Source: Cryptomeria japonica
Taxonomy: Eukaryota; Streptophyta; Pinopsida; Cupressales; Cupressaceae
Direction of reading: 5' to 3'
NCBI RefSeq assembly: GCF_030272615.1
Contig: NC_081415.1
Location: forward strand, 194,585,195 to 194,649,194
Length of the DNA: 64,000 nucleotides
Below the pieces are notes generated by a model. The model worked only from the letters and a program-made list of their open reading frames with translations. It did no database searches and was not told the DNA's origin. Made by a program: the position numbers and the translations under genes. How positions within the stretch are numbered: the first letter of the stretch is position 1; each line of letters starts with the position of its first letter. Shown one piece after another: positions 1-11,611 of this stretch.

Positions 1-160
1 GTCTTGTGACCCCTTAGGAAACAATATGACCCCTTAGCACACCATACAACCCCCAACAACACCATATGGTGCCCTAAGGGGTCATAGGACACCATATGAC
101 CCATTCGAACATAATATGACCCCTAACAATACCTAAGGTGTCATATGGTGTCCTATGGGG
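1..160. repeat. Edge of bidirectional 20-bp satellite
   Basis: Units close to GACCCCTTAGGACACCATAT occur here in both orientations, for example a forward copy near 80-110 and a reverse copy near 60-85. They match the large array at 11612-16750 in sequence. The window begins inside this block, so its true length is unknown. A pyrimidine-rich tract starts directly at its right edge. Confidence 0.85.
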
Positions 161-164
161 TCTA

Positions 165-700
165 TGTCTCTCTTCACCTTTGTCCCCATCTATCTTCTCC
201 CTTTGTTGATACTTTCCCCTCTCCCCCTCTCCTCCTACCCCTTAATAATCTCAAACTCTCCCTCTTATTCTCTCTTCACCCCAATCACCCCCTCCCTCTC
301 TCTCTTCTCCTTCCACCTAATTATTTATAACTGTCTCTCTCACACTCTCTCTTCCCCCAATTAATATCTCCTTCTCACCTCTCTCCCCCTCTCCTTTTTT
401 TGATACTTCCCTATGCCTCTCCTTGTCCCCTCTGAATTTTGTTGGTAGAGATGAGAAGGAAATGCAGAGAGACTAGTGTAGATCTTAGGGAAGAGAGAGT
501 GATATAGAGGAGGAAATTATGAAGAGGTAGAAATATAAACACCTTGTAGAGCTTGAGAGATTGAATGAGGTATTCATTGATAGTTAGAGATATAGGTCTA
601 GAGAGATGTATAAATATGGACAAAAGAGAGGGAGAAAGAAACAAATAGGTGAATTGATAGGTTTAGGAGAGAGAGGCAGAGAAAGGAACAAACATAGATA
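165..700. repeat. Pyrimidine-rich then purine-rich low-complexity tract
   Basis: From 165 to about 425 the plus strand is almost pure C/T (ctctcccc-type). From about 450 to 690 it switches to G/A-rich (gagagaga-type). The switch gives a rough mirror arrangement. Open frames here are by-products of the missing purines or pyrimidines in stop codons and show no protein-like composition, so none is called as a gene. Confidence 0.8.
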
Positions 701-1893
701 ACATGGTTTATCAAAATTTATTGAACTCTGTAAAATTCATAAATTTATTATTATTAATTAATTACTTATTTAGTTTATTTTGAGATGATTGTTACAAAAA
801 TTCATGCAATAGGGAAATCATATGAAAAAGTCATGAGTTTTTTATGTTTTAAAAATGAAGGATGAATTTAAATGAATTATAATTATTTTTTAAAACAAAT
901 AATTGAAAATATACCTATTAAATATCATGGAGCTCTTAATTACCTTTCCAGTGCCTGTAAAAAATCAATATTTTGATATAAAATGCAAAAGTTATGCCTA
1001 ATTTACTAAAATATATATTTATTTTTTTCAAAAATGGATATCCGATATTAAAACAAATTTTTTTCCCTCCATCTTTTGGTTCGGGTTTTCTTTGGGATTT
1101 GGCTTGGAAGTGACAAGCTTGGAAAGTCAACAAAAAAAATGTGTTTTTCAGTATTCCTTGATTTTCCAGACTTTACACTAGTGGCTGATGACTTTTTTTA
1201 TAGCCAAAATTGATAAAACGAAAAAGGGTTTTTTAAGGACATTCTCATATTTCCAAGAATATAAGGCTTGTCTTATTTCAACTTTAATAAATAATTATTA
1301 TTTATTTTCTAATTGAATTCTGACAAAAGTCCTGATTGATAGACTGATTGAAAAATACTTATAACTTTCAAACCGCATAAGATTTTTTGAATCTGAAACA
1401 TGCGTCACATCCTATGCTTTGTCTACTATAGGGAAAAATTAAAAAAAATTGAATTTCATAAGGTTTTGACCAAGTTAAGGTGGTCAGACATACGAGTTTT
1501 TGAATTTCTAAAAAGTTGTAGTAAAAAATTCATAAATATTTATTTACTCTATAAAAAATTATAAAAAAATATGTGTCACATCCAGACATGAGTTTAATAC
1601 TTATATTATAAATCTTATAAAAAAACATAATGATTTGATTATGATTAGGGTGGTCAGACATACACCTACTTCTTATCTTTTTCCTAAAATTTTTGTACTA
1701 CTGCATTGAAATTTGAAATTTTTATCAAATAGGATTTTTTTAATTCAAAAAACAACTAGTAGCTTAGAAACTACATTCAATTTTCTATAGATTCTCTTCT
1801 TACATATTTTAAAAATATTATTCGTAACTTATTCAATTTTTAATGTCAAGTTGCATAACTCTGATTTTTTGAAATTTCATTACCACTTAAGGG
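700..1893. other. AT-rich intergenic DNA
   Basis: No coding signal is seen. A weak internal duplication is visible: the string GTGGTCAGACATAC occurs near 1480 and again near 1650, and each is preceded by similar text containing a GTCACATCC motif (near 1405 and 1570). This suggests an old ~170-bp duplication or a decayed repeat. Confidence 0.5.
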
Positions 1894-2325
1894 CCTGTTT
1901 TGGCACACCATGATCCTGCACATACCCATAATACTGAAAATGTTTACTATGTGAAGGGTTTGCATCATAATCTCTTGAGCATTTGGAAAATGTGCAAAAA
2001 TGGTTACAATGTTGTTTTCCAGGATGATGGTTGTGAGATTCAGAAGGTATCTAGAATTGTGAATATAGCAAGGAAAAAAGGTGGAAATATGTATTAGTTA
2101 GAGGGAGCTAAAAGATATTGTTTGTTATCCCAAATCAATGATAGATGGCTCTAGCACCAGAGGATGTGTCATATCAACTTTGATAATTTGGTAAAGATCA
2201 ATTCTTCAAGTGTAGTGAGATATTTGAAGGGGCTGACCAAACCAAATAACAATATTTGAAAATAATCTTAAGAATGAAAGAAAATAAGAGGAACATTCAA
2301 AGGAAAGGAATAGTCATCCACTAGA

Positions 2326-2967
2326 TTGTTGGACTTAGTGCACACAGACTTATGCAGTCCTATCACAATAAGGAGTATACAAGGTGAGAGGTATTTCATG
2401 TTGTTAATTGATCATTATTCTAGAATTTCATGGGTTCCATTTTTTAGAGAGAAGTTCAAAACATTAGAAAATTTCAATATATTCAAGGCAAGAGTTGAAA
2501 ATGAAGTTGATAAAAAGATTAAGTGTTTGAGGTCTGACAAAGGAGGAGAATTTATTTTTGATGAGTTTAACAATCTTTGTGAGAAACATGGTATTAGAAG
2601 ATAATTATCTACCCCAAAGACACCACAACAGAATAGTGTAGTGAAAAGGATGAATAGAACTATACAAGAGGCAACCAGAAAAATGATCAGAGTAGAACTA
2701 CTAGAAGTTTATTGGAGAGAAGCAATTCACACAATAGTCTACACTCTTGAAAAAATTCTATATTGGAAGAGATATGGAAATACATCACATGAACTATGGA
2801 ATGGTAGAACTCTGAAAGTAAAATATTCCAAGGTATTTGGAAGAGAATGTTATATCCAGAGAGATGAGGATAATATTGGAAAATTTGATAGTAGACCAGA
2901 TGAAGGCATATTGCTAGGGTATTCTATAAAGAGAAAGGCATACACGTGTGTTACAACAATAAGATGA
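2326..2967 (+). pseudogene. Copia integrase core fragment
   Basis: The frame carries the integrase signature of Copia elements: LVHTDLCSP near its start, then LLIDHYSR, the LRSDKGGEF block with its Asp, and a TPQQN-like block at about 2620-2640. The three catalytic acidic positions (D..D..E) can be traced. The frame is broken by a stop near 2602-2604, after which the homology resumes in the same frame at 2641. The end of the segment corresponds to the GYS..KAY block that closes the conserved integrase region. No function is expected. Confidence 0.8.
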
Positions 2968-3204
2968 ACAATATTGTTGAAAGTGAAAATGTGAAGGTTG
3001 ATAAAGACATTTCTAAATAATATAACAAATTGATAGGGCATGAATCTGATGAGCCCACTAACAGAAAAATGGAAGAGGAAACTAAAGAAGAAGAGAAAGA
3101 AAAAGAAACTTAGGATGCTCTGAAATCTTCATCTAAAACCCCAAGATATGTACAGAAGAATTATTCAGTAGATCGGACTATTGGACATAAGAATAAAGGA
3201 ATTA

Positions 3205-4150
3205 TCATAAAAAGAAAAGCAACTCAAGAACAAGTTTTATTATGTTTACTATCTCAGATTGAACCAAAAATAGTAGAAGAAGCTTGCAATGATCAAATTT
3301 GGATAAAGGCAATGAGAGAACAGCTAGATCAGATTGTGAAATATCAGAAATGGGAACTAGTTGACAGATCGACAGACAAGAATGTAATTGGAACAAAATG
3401 GCTATCCTAGAACAAGTTGTATGAGGATGGAAAAGTTGTGAGAAATAAAGCAAGGTTGTTTTACAAAGGTTACACATAGATTGAAGGCATTGACTTTGAA
3501 GAAACATATGCACCTGTTTCTTGTATGGAGGCTGTTAAGATGTTTTTGGCTTTTACAACTTTTAAGGATTTCAATGTTTATCAAATGGATGTAAAGTCGA
3601 CATTTTTTCATGGAGAGATGAAAGAAGAAGTTTGCACTAAACAACCAGAAGCATTAAAGTTGAAAGATGATTTGAGCATTGTTTGCAGATTGAAGAAAGT
3701 CTTGTATGGATTGAAACAAGCTCTTAGATCTCGTTATGGAAGGCTAGATATGTACTTAATTGATCAAGGTTTTCAGAAGGGATGTGTTTATAGTAAGCTT
3801 TATTTCAAAACTAACTCGAGCAAAATTTTGATTGTTGTAGTTTACGTTGATGACATAATATTTGGAGGAAATGAAGGCATGTGTAGAAAGTTTGCTAATG
3901 AGATGCCATAGGAATTTTAGATGTCCATGATCGGTGAGTTAAATTGATTTCTTGGTTTGCAAGTAAATCAAAATAGAAAAGGAATTTTAATTTTTGAGTC
4001 TCAATACATTAAGGAATTGTTGAAGAAGTTTAGGCTGGAGAATTCTAAACCAATGTGTAAACCTATAACCATTGGATGCAAGTTAATAAAAGATGATAAA
4101 TCTCCTAAAGTCGGTGCAAGTCTATATAGATAAATGATTGGAGGACTATT
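3205..4150 (+). pseudogene. Copia reverse transcriptase fragment
   Basis: Conserved Copia RT blocks are readable: W..AM near 3300, GTKWL near 3392, ETYAPV near 3501, MDVKSTF near 3586, LYGLKQA near 3703 and the catalytic YVDDIIFGG near 3843. Stops fall at about 3409, 3478, 3909 and 4132, among other places. The catalytic YVDD box itself is intact. The remnant belongs to the same decayed element as the neighbouring integrase and RNase H segments. Confidence 0.82.
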
Positions 4151-4299
4151 ATACTTGACTATTACCAGACTAGATATCATTTATGTAGCTTATTTAGTGC
4201 CTATATTTTAGCAAGAACCGAAAGAATCACATGTGGCAGTGAAAAGAACTTTTAGATATTTAAAAGGGATAGAAGAGTTTGGTTTATGGTATCCTATAA

Positions 4300-4757
4300 A
4301 TTTAGCTTTCACCTTGACAACTTATATAGATGTAGACTAGGCCGGAAGTGTTGATGATAGGAAAAGTACAAGTGGGGGAGCATTCTTTCTTAGCTCTCAG
4401 TTATTTGTTTTGTCAAGTAAAATGTAGCATTCAGTATCTTTATCTACACCTGAAGCAAAATATATTGTGGCATCATCATGTTGCACACAAATACTATAGA
4501 TGAAGGAAACTTTGAATGATATTGATGTATTATTTAATGAACCTATCTCAATCATGAGTGACAACACTACTACAATAAACATTTCTCATAATCTTGTACA
4601 TCATTTCCAAAAAAAGCATATATCTATTCGGTATCACTTTATGAGGGAAAAGGTGTCAGACAACAAAGTAAAGATTGAGTATGTACCTACAAAAGAGAAT
4701 ATTATAGATATCATCACTAAAGCATTGTGTAAGGATACTTTTGAGTATCTCCAGTAG
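4300..4757 (+). pseudogene. Copia RNase H fragment
   Basis: The GSVDDRKSTSGG motif near 4348-4380, the LSTPEAKY block near 4441 and the C-terminal NLVHHFQKKHISIRYHF-type region near 4590-4640 mark a Copia RNase H. The stretch contains several in-frame stops (about 4339, 4423, 4497) and ends at 4757. It is the 3' part of the decayed element starting at 1894. Confidence 0.8.
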
Positions 4758-5036
4758 AAGTTAAGGGTACTACCCCATTCCAATTTGAACTAATGTACAT
4801 TTGGACGTGTATTGGTCCAGTGAAGTAATTGAATATTCTTATCTAGACTAATGCTTGGGTGCTTCCTCTTAGGGGGAGAAGAGTAAGTTTCATAGGGGGA
4901 GTTGTTCTTGCCTTTGTCCTTGATGTCAAAGGAGGAGAGATACTTTGATGTGCAAAAACATTTATCAGATGATGTAGAGAGTAATTTGGTGTATTTTTTG
5001 TTGATGGATGTTGTCATCAATGACAAAGGGGGAGAT

Positions 5037-5630
5037 TGTTGTAATTGTAAGGTAATGATTATCATTGATGTCAAAATATTGTTTTGGGAGTTGGTGATTT
5101 GAAAGATGTGTTCCCAAAATCTTTGGTACTCTGAAAGATGTGTTATAGTTAATATTTGACATTGATTGTTTGTGGTGATGGTGATCTGGATTTCTTTATT
5201 GACTGGATACGGTATTGATCGATTGTATCAACGAGTATCTTGGTTTCATTCTTATTTTTACTAAGTTGGGTAGTGTTATTTTGGGTCTGGTTCAATCTAG
5301 AATTTGAGGATGAGAAGTGGCATTTGTGTAGTAGGTGAGTCATGATTTAGGTATGATATTTGTGATGAATATAACTTATTGATTTAACCAATGAAGTGCA
5401 TTGTCGTATGGCCTACTTCTCATTCCTTTCCACCACCAGAATATTTAGTGATGACCTATTTCGCAATCTCTATTTGGCCAACTTAGATGATTATGTTTCT
5501 TAGAGACATTATATGTATGAAGATGAACTGATTGTGTTGAGATGTGAAAAATGTGTAAGACTAAAAACAAAAATTTAATTGATGTTGATATGCAAAGTGT
5601 GTTGTTGAGAGGCACTAGAAGCAATTATGG
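5037..5630 (+). repeat. Probable 3' LTR of the decayed Copia (start only)
   Basis: The LTR starts TGTTG at 5037, directly after the polypurine tract AAAGGGGGAG at 5026. It continues with ATTGATGTCAA, a wording shared with the start of the LTR at 9087, so the two elements may be related. The right end is not clear, because no second LTR copy is available for comparison. The end coordinate is a guess. Confidence 0.5.
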
Positions 5631-6468
5631 TGGGCTATCCCACATTAATGGTTCCCACTTTTGCCAATGAGAAAATTGGCAAAGGCAGGGAAATTATTTT
5701 TTGGGGGGGTTCGAACAAACTAGAGGTGTTCGAGCGAACACCCCCCCCTCAGGGTTTGATCGAACCTACCATCGGACATGGGTTCAATCGAACCCCATGT
5801 GGGTTTGGGGATTCAATCAAACCAACTAAAAAAAAGTATTTTGATAGGTTTGTTCGAACCCCCAGTTCAATCAAACCTTGTTTTAAATTATTATTTTTTA
5901 AACTTCTATAGAAACTGAAAATTACAGTTCAACTATCATTTTAAAGTTTGGAGTTTTCTGTGTCCAGAGGGGGTCAGAGAGAACCTGATGTCAACACCAC
6001 ATCACCATGCCCTATCAGTAGAAGCCATCACGTCTCACCTTTCAGCTTTCGACCTACATTATTTTAGGTGCACAAAATAACCTTTTTTTTTGTTTAGTAA
6101 TGCTTTTTTTTATTAAATTTATTTAAAGATTAATAAATAATTTGTTTGTTAGTTTATTTTTTTAATTAAATAATTGTATATTTATTGTTTTTCAACATTT
6201 TAGAAAAACGTTTAAAAATTTAATGTTTTGATTTAATGCCAAATTGTTTTTAAAATTAAATAACTATATATGTATTTTTTTTTCAACTTTTTAAAAAAAT
6301 GTTATGAAAAACTTAGAAAACTAAGGTAGTAAATTAAAACTTAAAAAAATGTTAAGAAAAACATTAGCAAAATTAAAAATTAGAAAAATATTACAAATCT
6401 AAATATAATAAATTAAAACGTTAGAAAAATTAATAAATTTAAATGTAAAAAAAAACTATAAAACTTGG
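5631..6468. other. Region with clustered TCGAAC-type motifs, then AT-rich DNA
   Basis: Between about 5700 and 5890 a short phrase is repeated in both orientations with small changes: GGTTCGAAC, GGTTTGATCGAACC, GGGTTCAATCGAACCCC and GGTTTGTTCGAACCCCC. It resembles a degenerate inverted minisatellite, or part of the preceding LTR. From about 6070 to 6470 the DNA is AT-rich with no gene signal. A small frame at 5627-5911 merely reads through the repeat. Confidence 0.45.
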
Positions 6469-7870
6469 TGTAGTCACATAAATCTGTCCAGTTTAATTAA
6501 ATAAACATTTCCAATTTATTTGATTAAAAATCCACTAGCCATCAGTTAGTTAAATTAATATTTAATTAATTCATCTTCAAACATTCTCCTATTAATTAAA
6601 TAAATTATTCAATAATTTATTTTAATTAATTCATTATACCAAATTCACAAATCAATTAAATGAATAAATCATACTTATTTCATTTAAACCCCTTTTCCTC
6701 TTTTAAATAAATTAAATAAAACATTTATTTAAATCATAAATCCCCCCCACTTGCATTTTCCTACAAATGCAACTTGCACACATTTATTGAAATAAATTAA
6801 TTTTATTTTAAATAAAATCCTATTTTCCCTCACCCACCAAATCCACTTGCACTCCTAAACCCCCTTCTAGATTCTTCTAAACCATTCCTAATTAACCTAA
6901 TCCATCCCCTAATTATTGTCACATTCCTAAGCAACTTGGAGTCACTTCTCAAAGACTTCAAAGTATTTGAAAAATATTTAATGCTTTGTGTGTTCAACAA
7001 ACTAACTTCTAAAGTCTTCCAAAACCACTAATGGCTCTTACATGACCATTAATGGCTCTTACATAACCATTTATGGTTATTTCAACTTGCACTCATGTAT
7101 CTCCTCAAGCATTTATTGCTTTGACCATGGTTATCCCTTTTGCCTTTGCACAAGAGTTTATCCATTGGATAAAAGCTTTATTCTTTGAATAAAGAATTTA
7201 TTCATTCAACTTAACCTTGACCTTAACTCCCAAGTTAACTCTCAGGTCATGTCAAGCATTTAATGCTTATTCCCTCTCCTCTCAACCAATCTCATATGAA
7301 CACTTGATCTCCTGGGATTGGGTTGAAAGCCCTCACATAGATTGAATATCATTCAATCCTGGCCCTTGTTGAGATTACTCAATCTCAACTATCCATTGCT
7401 CCATTTTTTCTATAAATAGAGCCCATTTCTTCATAATCCAGATCCTGAAAACTTGTATGCATCTAAGTTATAGAGAATTTTAGAGAGCATTTAGCATAAA
7501 TCACTAATATCTTGTTATTTTGGTCTAAAATAAATCATTTTAGCATCATAGCATCTAGTATTAGCTTTTATTCACATTTAGAGTAAATATTTCAATCTTG
7601 AACCTCCATAGTGTAAAAAGCTACTGAGAGCTACACTAGTTTGGAACTTGGAGAGGAGAGGAACAAAGGAGAAGGAGCTAAGAGCATGTTAGGAGGCATT
7701 TGGAGATGTCTCATTATATTTACTTTCCTAGTTAAATATTCTTTCATTTTTTTGGTATCTCTTTTGATATGCCTGCTTAGATTAGTTTTTGGTTGACTAA
7801 CACTGACAAGTTTCTTGGTTTTTTGTGTGTTATTCCACCATAGGTTCTAGTCTAACCTTCCCCCGTTTCA
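6469..7870 (+). repeat. Putative solo LTR with TATA box
   Basis: The segment starts TGTAGTCACA near 6469 and could end ..CCGTTTCA near 7870, fitting the TG..CA rule. A clear CTATAAATAG box lies at 7410-7419, followed by untranslated-looking text. That layout fits the U3-R-U5 structure of long plant gypsy LTRs. No PBS follows and no coding domains flank it, so it would be a solo or truncated LTR. Without a second copy the boundaries are inferred. Confidence 0.4.
7410..7419 (+). promoter_or_regulatory. TATA box in putative LTR
   Basis: CTATAAATAG is a textbook plant TATA element. It lies about 940 bases into the putative LTR and about 450 bases before its supposed end, a normal place for an LTR promoter. 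No host gene starts downstream. Confidence 0.45.
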
Positions 7871-7916
7871 TAGAGCATCACTTAGATAAAAAATTTAAAC
7901 AAATTAGACAAAATAA

Positions 7917-9086
7917 ATCCTCTACATGACCCCTTTTCACATCCTATTACACACACAACATGACCCCTTAGGACCCCTTAAGACCACGTATGCCCCTAAT
8001 GACACTATATGTCCCCTTAGGACCATAGAGGATCACATAGTGGACCCTAAGGAGTAATATGTGGTCCTAAGGGGTCATGCATGTGTTTTAACACATGCAT
8101 GACCCCTTAGGACTGCATGTGATCCCTTAGTCCATCACATAGTGTCCTAAGGGGTCATAAGTTGTGCTAAGGGGCCACACGTGTTAACAAATGTGTGACC
8201 CCTTAGGACCACAATGACCCTTTATAACATCCTAGTGTGTACGACATACCCCTTAGAATCACATAGTATCCTAAGGGGTCACATGTGGTCCTAAGGGGTC
8301 ACACATGTTCTAACACATGTGTGGCCCCTTAGAACCACATATTAACCCTTATTAAATCCTAGTGTGAACGACATACCCCTTAGTCCATCACATTGTGTCC
8401 TAAGGGGTCATATATGGTCCTAAGGGTTCACGCATGTTTTAACACATGTGAGCCATTAGGACCACATATGACCCCTTATAACATCCTATTGTATACAACA
8501 TGTACCCCTTATGATCACGTAGACTCTTAGAAGGGGTCATATGTGGTCATAAGGGGTCATGCATGTGTGTTCTAACACTATACATGTGTGACCCCTTATA
8601 ACATCCTAGTGTCTACAACATACGATCCCTTAAGATCACATGTATAGTGTCCTAAAGGGTTTAATATGTGGTCCTAAGGTGTCATGCATGTATTCTAACA
8701 TATGTGTGACCCATTAGGACCACATATGACCCCTTATAACATCCTAGTGTACATATAACATTCCCCTTAGGATCACATAGTGTGCTAAGGGGTCATATGT
8801 GGTCCTAAGAGATCACATGTGTGTTCTAACACATGCATGACCCCTTAGGCCTACATATGACCCCTTATAACATCCAAGTGTACATAAGACATTCCCCTTA
8901 GGATAACATAGTGTCCTAAGGAGTCATATGTGGTCCTAAGAGGTCACGTGTGTGTTCTAACACATGCGTGACCCCCTACAACCACATATGACCCCTTATA
9001 AAATCCTAGTCTGTATGACATATTGGTCCCTTAAGATCACATAAATTAGTGTCCTAAGGGGTTATGCATGTGTGACCCCTTAGAAC
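7917..9086. repeat. Satellite block with ~130-bp higher-order unit
   Basis: The block is built from the same GACCCCTTA and TAAGGGGTC words as the main array, arranged in a larger unit. The phrase ATAACATCCTAGTGT recurs near 8223, 8350, 8481, 8598, 8737, 8869 and 8999, a spacing of about 117-139 bp. Each unit holds a forward half (GTGTGACCCCTTAGGACCAC) and a reverse half (GTGGTCCTAAGGGGTCAC) around a TTCTAACACATG centre, forming imperfect palindromes with arms of about 40 bp. It ends at a Copia LTR. Confidence 0.85.
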
Positions 9087-10138
9087 TGTTGGTATTTTGG
9101 TATGGTTTTGTCATTGATGTCAACATGTACTAAAACTCTAGCACTTTGGAGATCCAACAATATTCACCGGCAAACAAGTGACTTTTGCACAGTCACCGGT
9201 ATATGGTACATCGATAGGAAATAATGATCATCGACACTTGGAATGGCATGGAAAATACCTCGTAATGTCGAAGACATTGTTTAGACATCTTATCTTGGCG
9301 AATTGTTTATTGGTATATTCGTATTTGCATATTTGTTGTTACCAGCAAATAGGTCCAGGGTTACACCGATAGGATTATCTTTTCCAGATCAGCACGACAC
9401 GCTATGGAGATGATTAATTATTGTTGTAAATGAATTAAGCCGACATGTTCAATCGGTTATTGCATCGGATAATGTATTGTTTGTAAAATGATTTTATTGT
9501 AATATCTTGTAGAGCTGACCTACTAAAATTGGTCTTAGGTTATAATATAAATGTAAGATCTTATTTGTAAGATCAAGTGTGGAATATGAAAAAGGTTAAG
9601 TGTGAAGGTATATGTGAGATTAAGCAGAGCTATACACGAAGACATCATTTGAAGGTGAAGCTAGGTTTTTATGAAAGCATATCAGAACTACACTGGTACT
9701 GAATCCAGCATATGAAGATGCTATTTTGTGCAGTACATTTTTATTGGATTTAACCATCCAATTGTAGTCAGTATGATTCCAATTTGTGATTAAGCAATGA
9801 GCTTTAGGCGCTTGGCCTTTCTGCATGTGCAGACCCCATTTATGTACACTTACTATCTACAGTAGTATCATCTGATTGTGGGTAAGGGTTCCCACCGTGG
9901 TTTTTCCCCTTACAAGGTTTCCACATACAAATATTGGTGTTATGTTTTGTGGATGACTTTGACCATTTGTTTCATGCATTAATCTTTATCGGTATTGCAT
10001 TTATCTGTTAAATCTGTCCACCGGTATAACAAACTGGTTCACCGGTATTAAGTAATAATTTGGCTAAGTTGTTTTTGGTTTAATTTATATTGGGCAACTG
10101 ATTCACCCCCCCCTCTCAGTTACCTCTGAGACCTAACA
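9087..10138 (+). repeat. 5' LTR of truncated Copia
   Basis: The LTR starts TGTTGGTATTTTGG directly after satellite and ends ..ACCTAACA, with the PBS two bases downstream. Length is about 1052 bp. The ATTGATGTCAACATG text near its start is shared in part with the LTR starting at 5037. The small frames inside it have no protein features. Confidence 0.8.
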
Positions 10139-10140
10139 AT

Positions 10141-10153
10141 TGGTATCAGAGCC
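10141..10153 (+). other. Primer binding site (initiator tRNA-Met)
   Basis: TGGTATCAGAGCC matches the standard plant LTR-element PBS complementary to the 3' end of initiator tRNA-Met. It lies two bases downstream of the LTR end at 10138. Confidence 0.9.
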
Positions 10154-10194
10154 TAGTCCTCTTTTGCAAAAGTTTAACAACTTGAGGAGATCCA

Positions 10195-11611
10195 ATGTCT
10201 ACTAACTATTTCAAGAAAGACAGTCCTAAACTTGATGGAACTAACTATGGAATATGGAAGATCAGAATGGAGACACATCTGAATTGCATTGGAAAGGACA
10301 TCTAGGAAGTTACAAAGAATGGCTATACTGCTCCCACTTCTAGTCAGCCTAATCCACCTAACTTGACTAAAGATGAGGAAAATGATTGCAAAGCAAGAGA
10401 AGTAGTTTTGAGCGCATTGACATATCAACAGATCATGGGACTATCAGATAGATCAACTGCTAAAGCTATTTGGGATCATTTGGAAACACTAAATGAAGGA
10501 GATTCCATAGTCAAAATTGCAAAACTTGAAAGCTTCTGGGTCAGGTATGAAAATCTGAAAATAGAAGAAGATGAAAGAATTTCTTCTTTTATGGAAAGAG
10601 TTAATGAAATTGTTTTGGGTATTAAATGTTGTGGAGGAACCTTAAGTGAAGATGAAATTGTTTCAAAAGTTTTAAGAGGATTGCCACCGACATATAAAAT
10701 GAAGGTTACTGTTATAAATGAGTTAAGAACAATGTCTAATACATCAGTAACTAGGGATACATTGATTGGAAAACTTTCAACCTTTGAAATTGAGGAATTT
10801 GGTCATGTTGCTACTATAAAGACAAATTAGCCTTTAAAGAATCAACTTCATCTGCATCATCATTTGACAAATCTGATTGGAAAGCCTTTGATACAAGAGA
10901 ACTTAAGGAAAGAAGAAAAGAAAATGAGGAACTTGAAGAGCTTGAAGCACTATTTGCAAGAAAAATGCCCAAAGGTCCAGTCAGAAGTAAGTATGAAGGT
11001 AAAGCACCCTTTAAATATTTTAAATGTAATAAGATTGGTCATATGGCTTCAAGATGCCCTAAAAGGCATGCTAGACTAAGAGAAGAAGCTAGAAGGTCAT
11101 ATAAGCCTAACCCTGAATATCAGAGATACAGATTTAAGAAGAACAAAGATAAATCTTGCTATGTAGTTGATGAAGGAGTGACTGATGATTCTGATGAAGA
11201 TTCGATAGACAATGGATGGGTTTTTGTTGCTATAATAGAAGATCAATTGACACTTGCAGTCCAACCAGTAGAGAAAGCCTTGGCAGCTAAGATTGAAGTA
11301 AAGGATGAATGGATCATTGACTCTGGATGCTCACATCATATGACAGGAGACAAAGATAAATTCTTCAACTTGCAAGAATATAATGGAGGCTTAGTAAGAT
11401 TTGGAGATGAAAAAGCTTGTCAGATTAGAGGTAAGGGTTCAATATCTCTTGATGGTAAGCATAACACTAACAATGTCTACTATGTTGAAGGTTTAAAGCA
11501 TAATCTTTTGAGTGTTGGTCAATTAGTTGAGAAAGGTTTTCAGTTACAATTTAAAAATGGTAAATGCAAAATCATGAACAGAACTGGTTTAGAAATTGCA
11601 ACTGGTTTAGT
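10195..11611 (+). pseudogene. Copia gag-protease, truncated
   Basis: The frame opens with the Copia gag N-terminus (LDGTNYGIWKIRM). A TAG follows at about 10303, then a UBN2-type gag domain runs to 10830 (AKAIWDHLETL, VLRGLPPTY). A frameshift near 10826 moves the reading to the frame with the zinc knuckle at about 11017-11055. There the first Cys of CX2CX4HX4C is replaced by Tyr (YFKCNKIGHMASRC). The retropepsin follows with WIIDSGCSHHMTG near 11312 and HNLLSVGQL near 11498. Coding text ends at the satellite junction, just upstream of where integrase would begin. Confidence 0.85.

Larger units (their letters stand above)
1894..5036 (+). mobile_element. Decayed Ty1/Copia retrotransposon, pol region only
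   Basis: Read along the plus strand, the frames give, in order, the end of the protease/start of integrase (about 1900-2100, with the HNLLS motif), the integrase core (2326-2967), reverse transcriptase (3205-4150) and RNase H (4300-4757). Gag, the PBS and a 5' LTR are not present; homology starts abruptly near 1894. At least ten in-frame stops interrupt the reading. Three purine-rich AGGGGGAG-type tracts lie at about 4871, 4896 and 5026, the last directly before a TGTTG LTR start at 5037. This is an old, 5'-truncated, non-functional copy. Confidence 0.85.
9087..11611 (+). mobile_element. Truncated Ty1/Copia element: 5' LTR, gag, protease
   Basis: A TG..CA LTR (9087-10138) is followed by a tRNA-Met-type PBS (TGGTATCAGAGCC, 10141-10153), gag from an ATG at 10195, a zinc knuckle and a retropepsin. 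Homology stops abruptly near 11607-11612, where the 20-bp satellite begins. Integrase, RT, RNase H and the 3' LTR are all missing. A TAG at about 10303 and a frameshift near 10826 break gag. The element lies inside satellite DNA, since both flanks are satellite. Confidence 0.88.
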
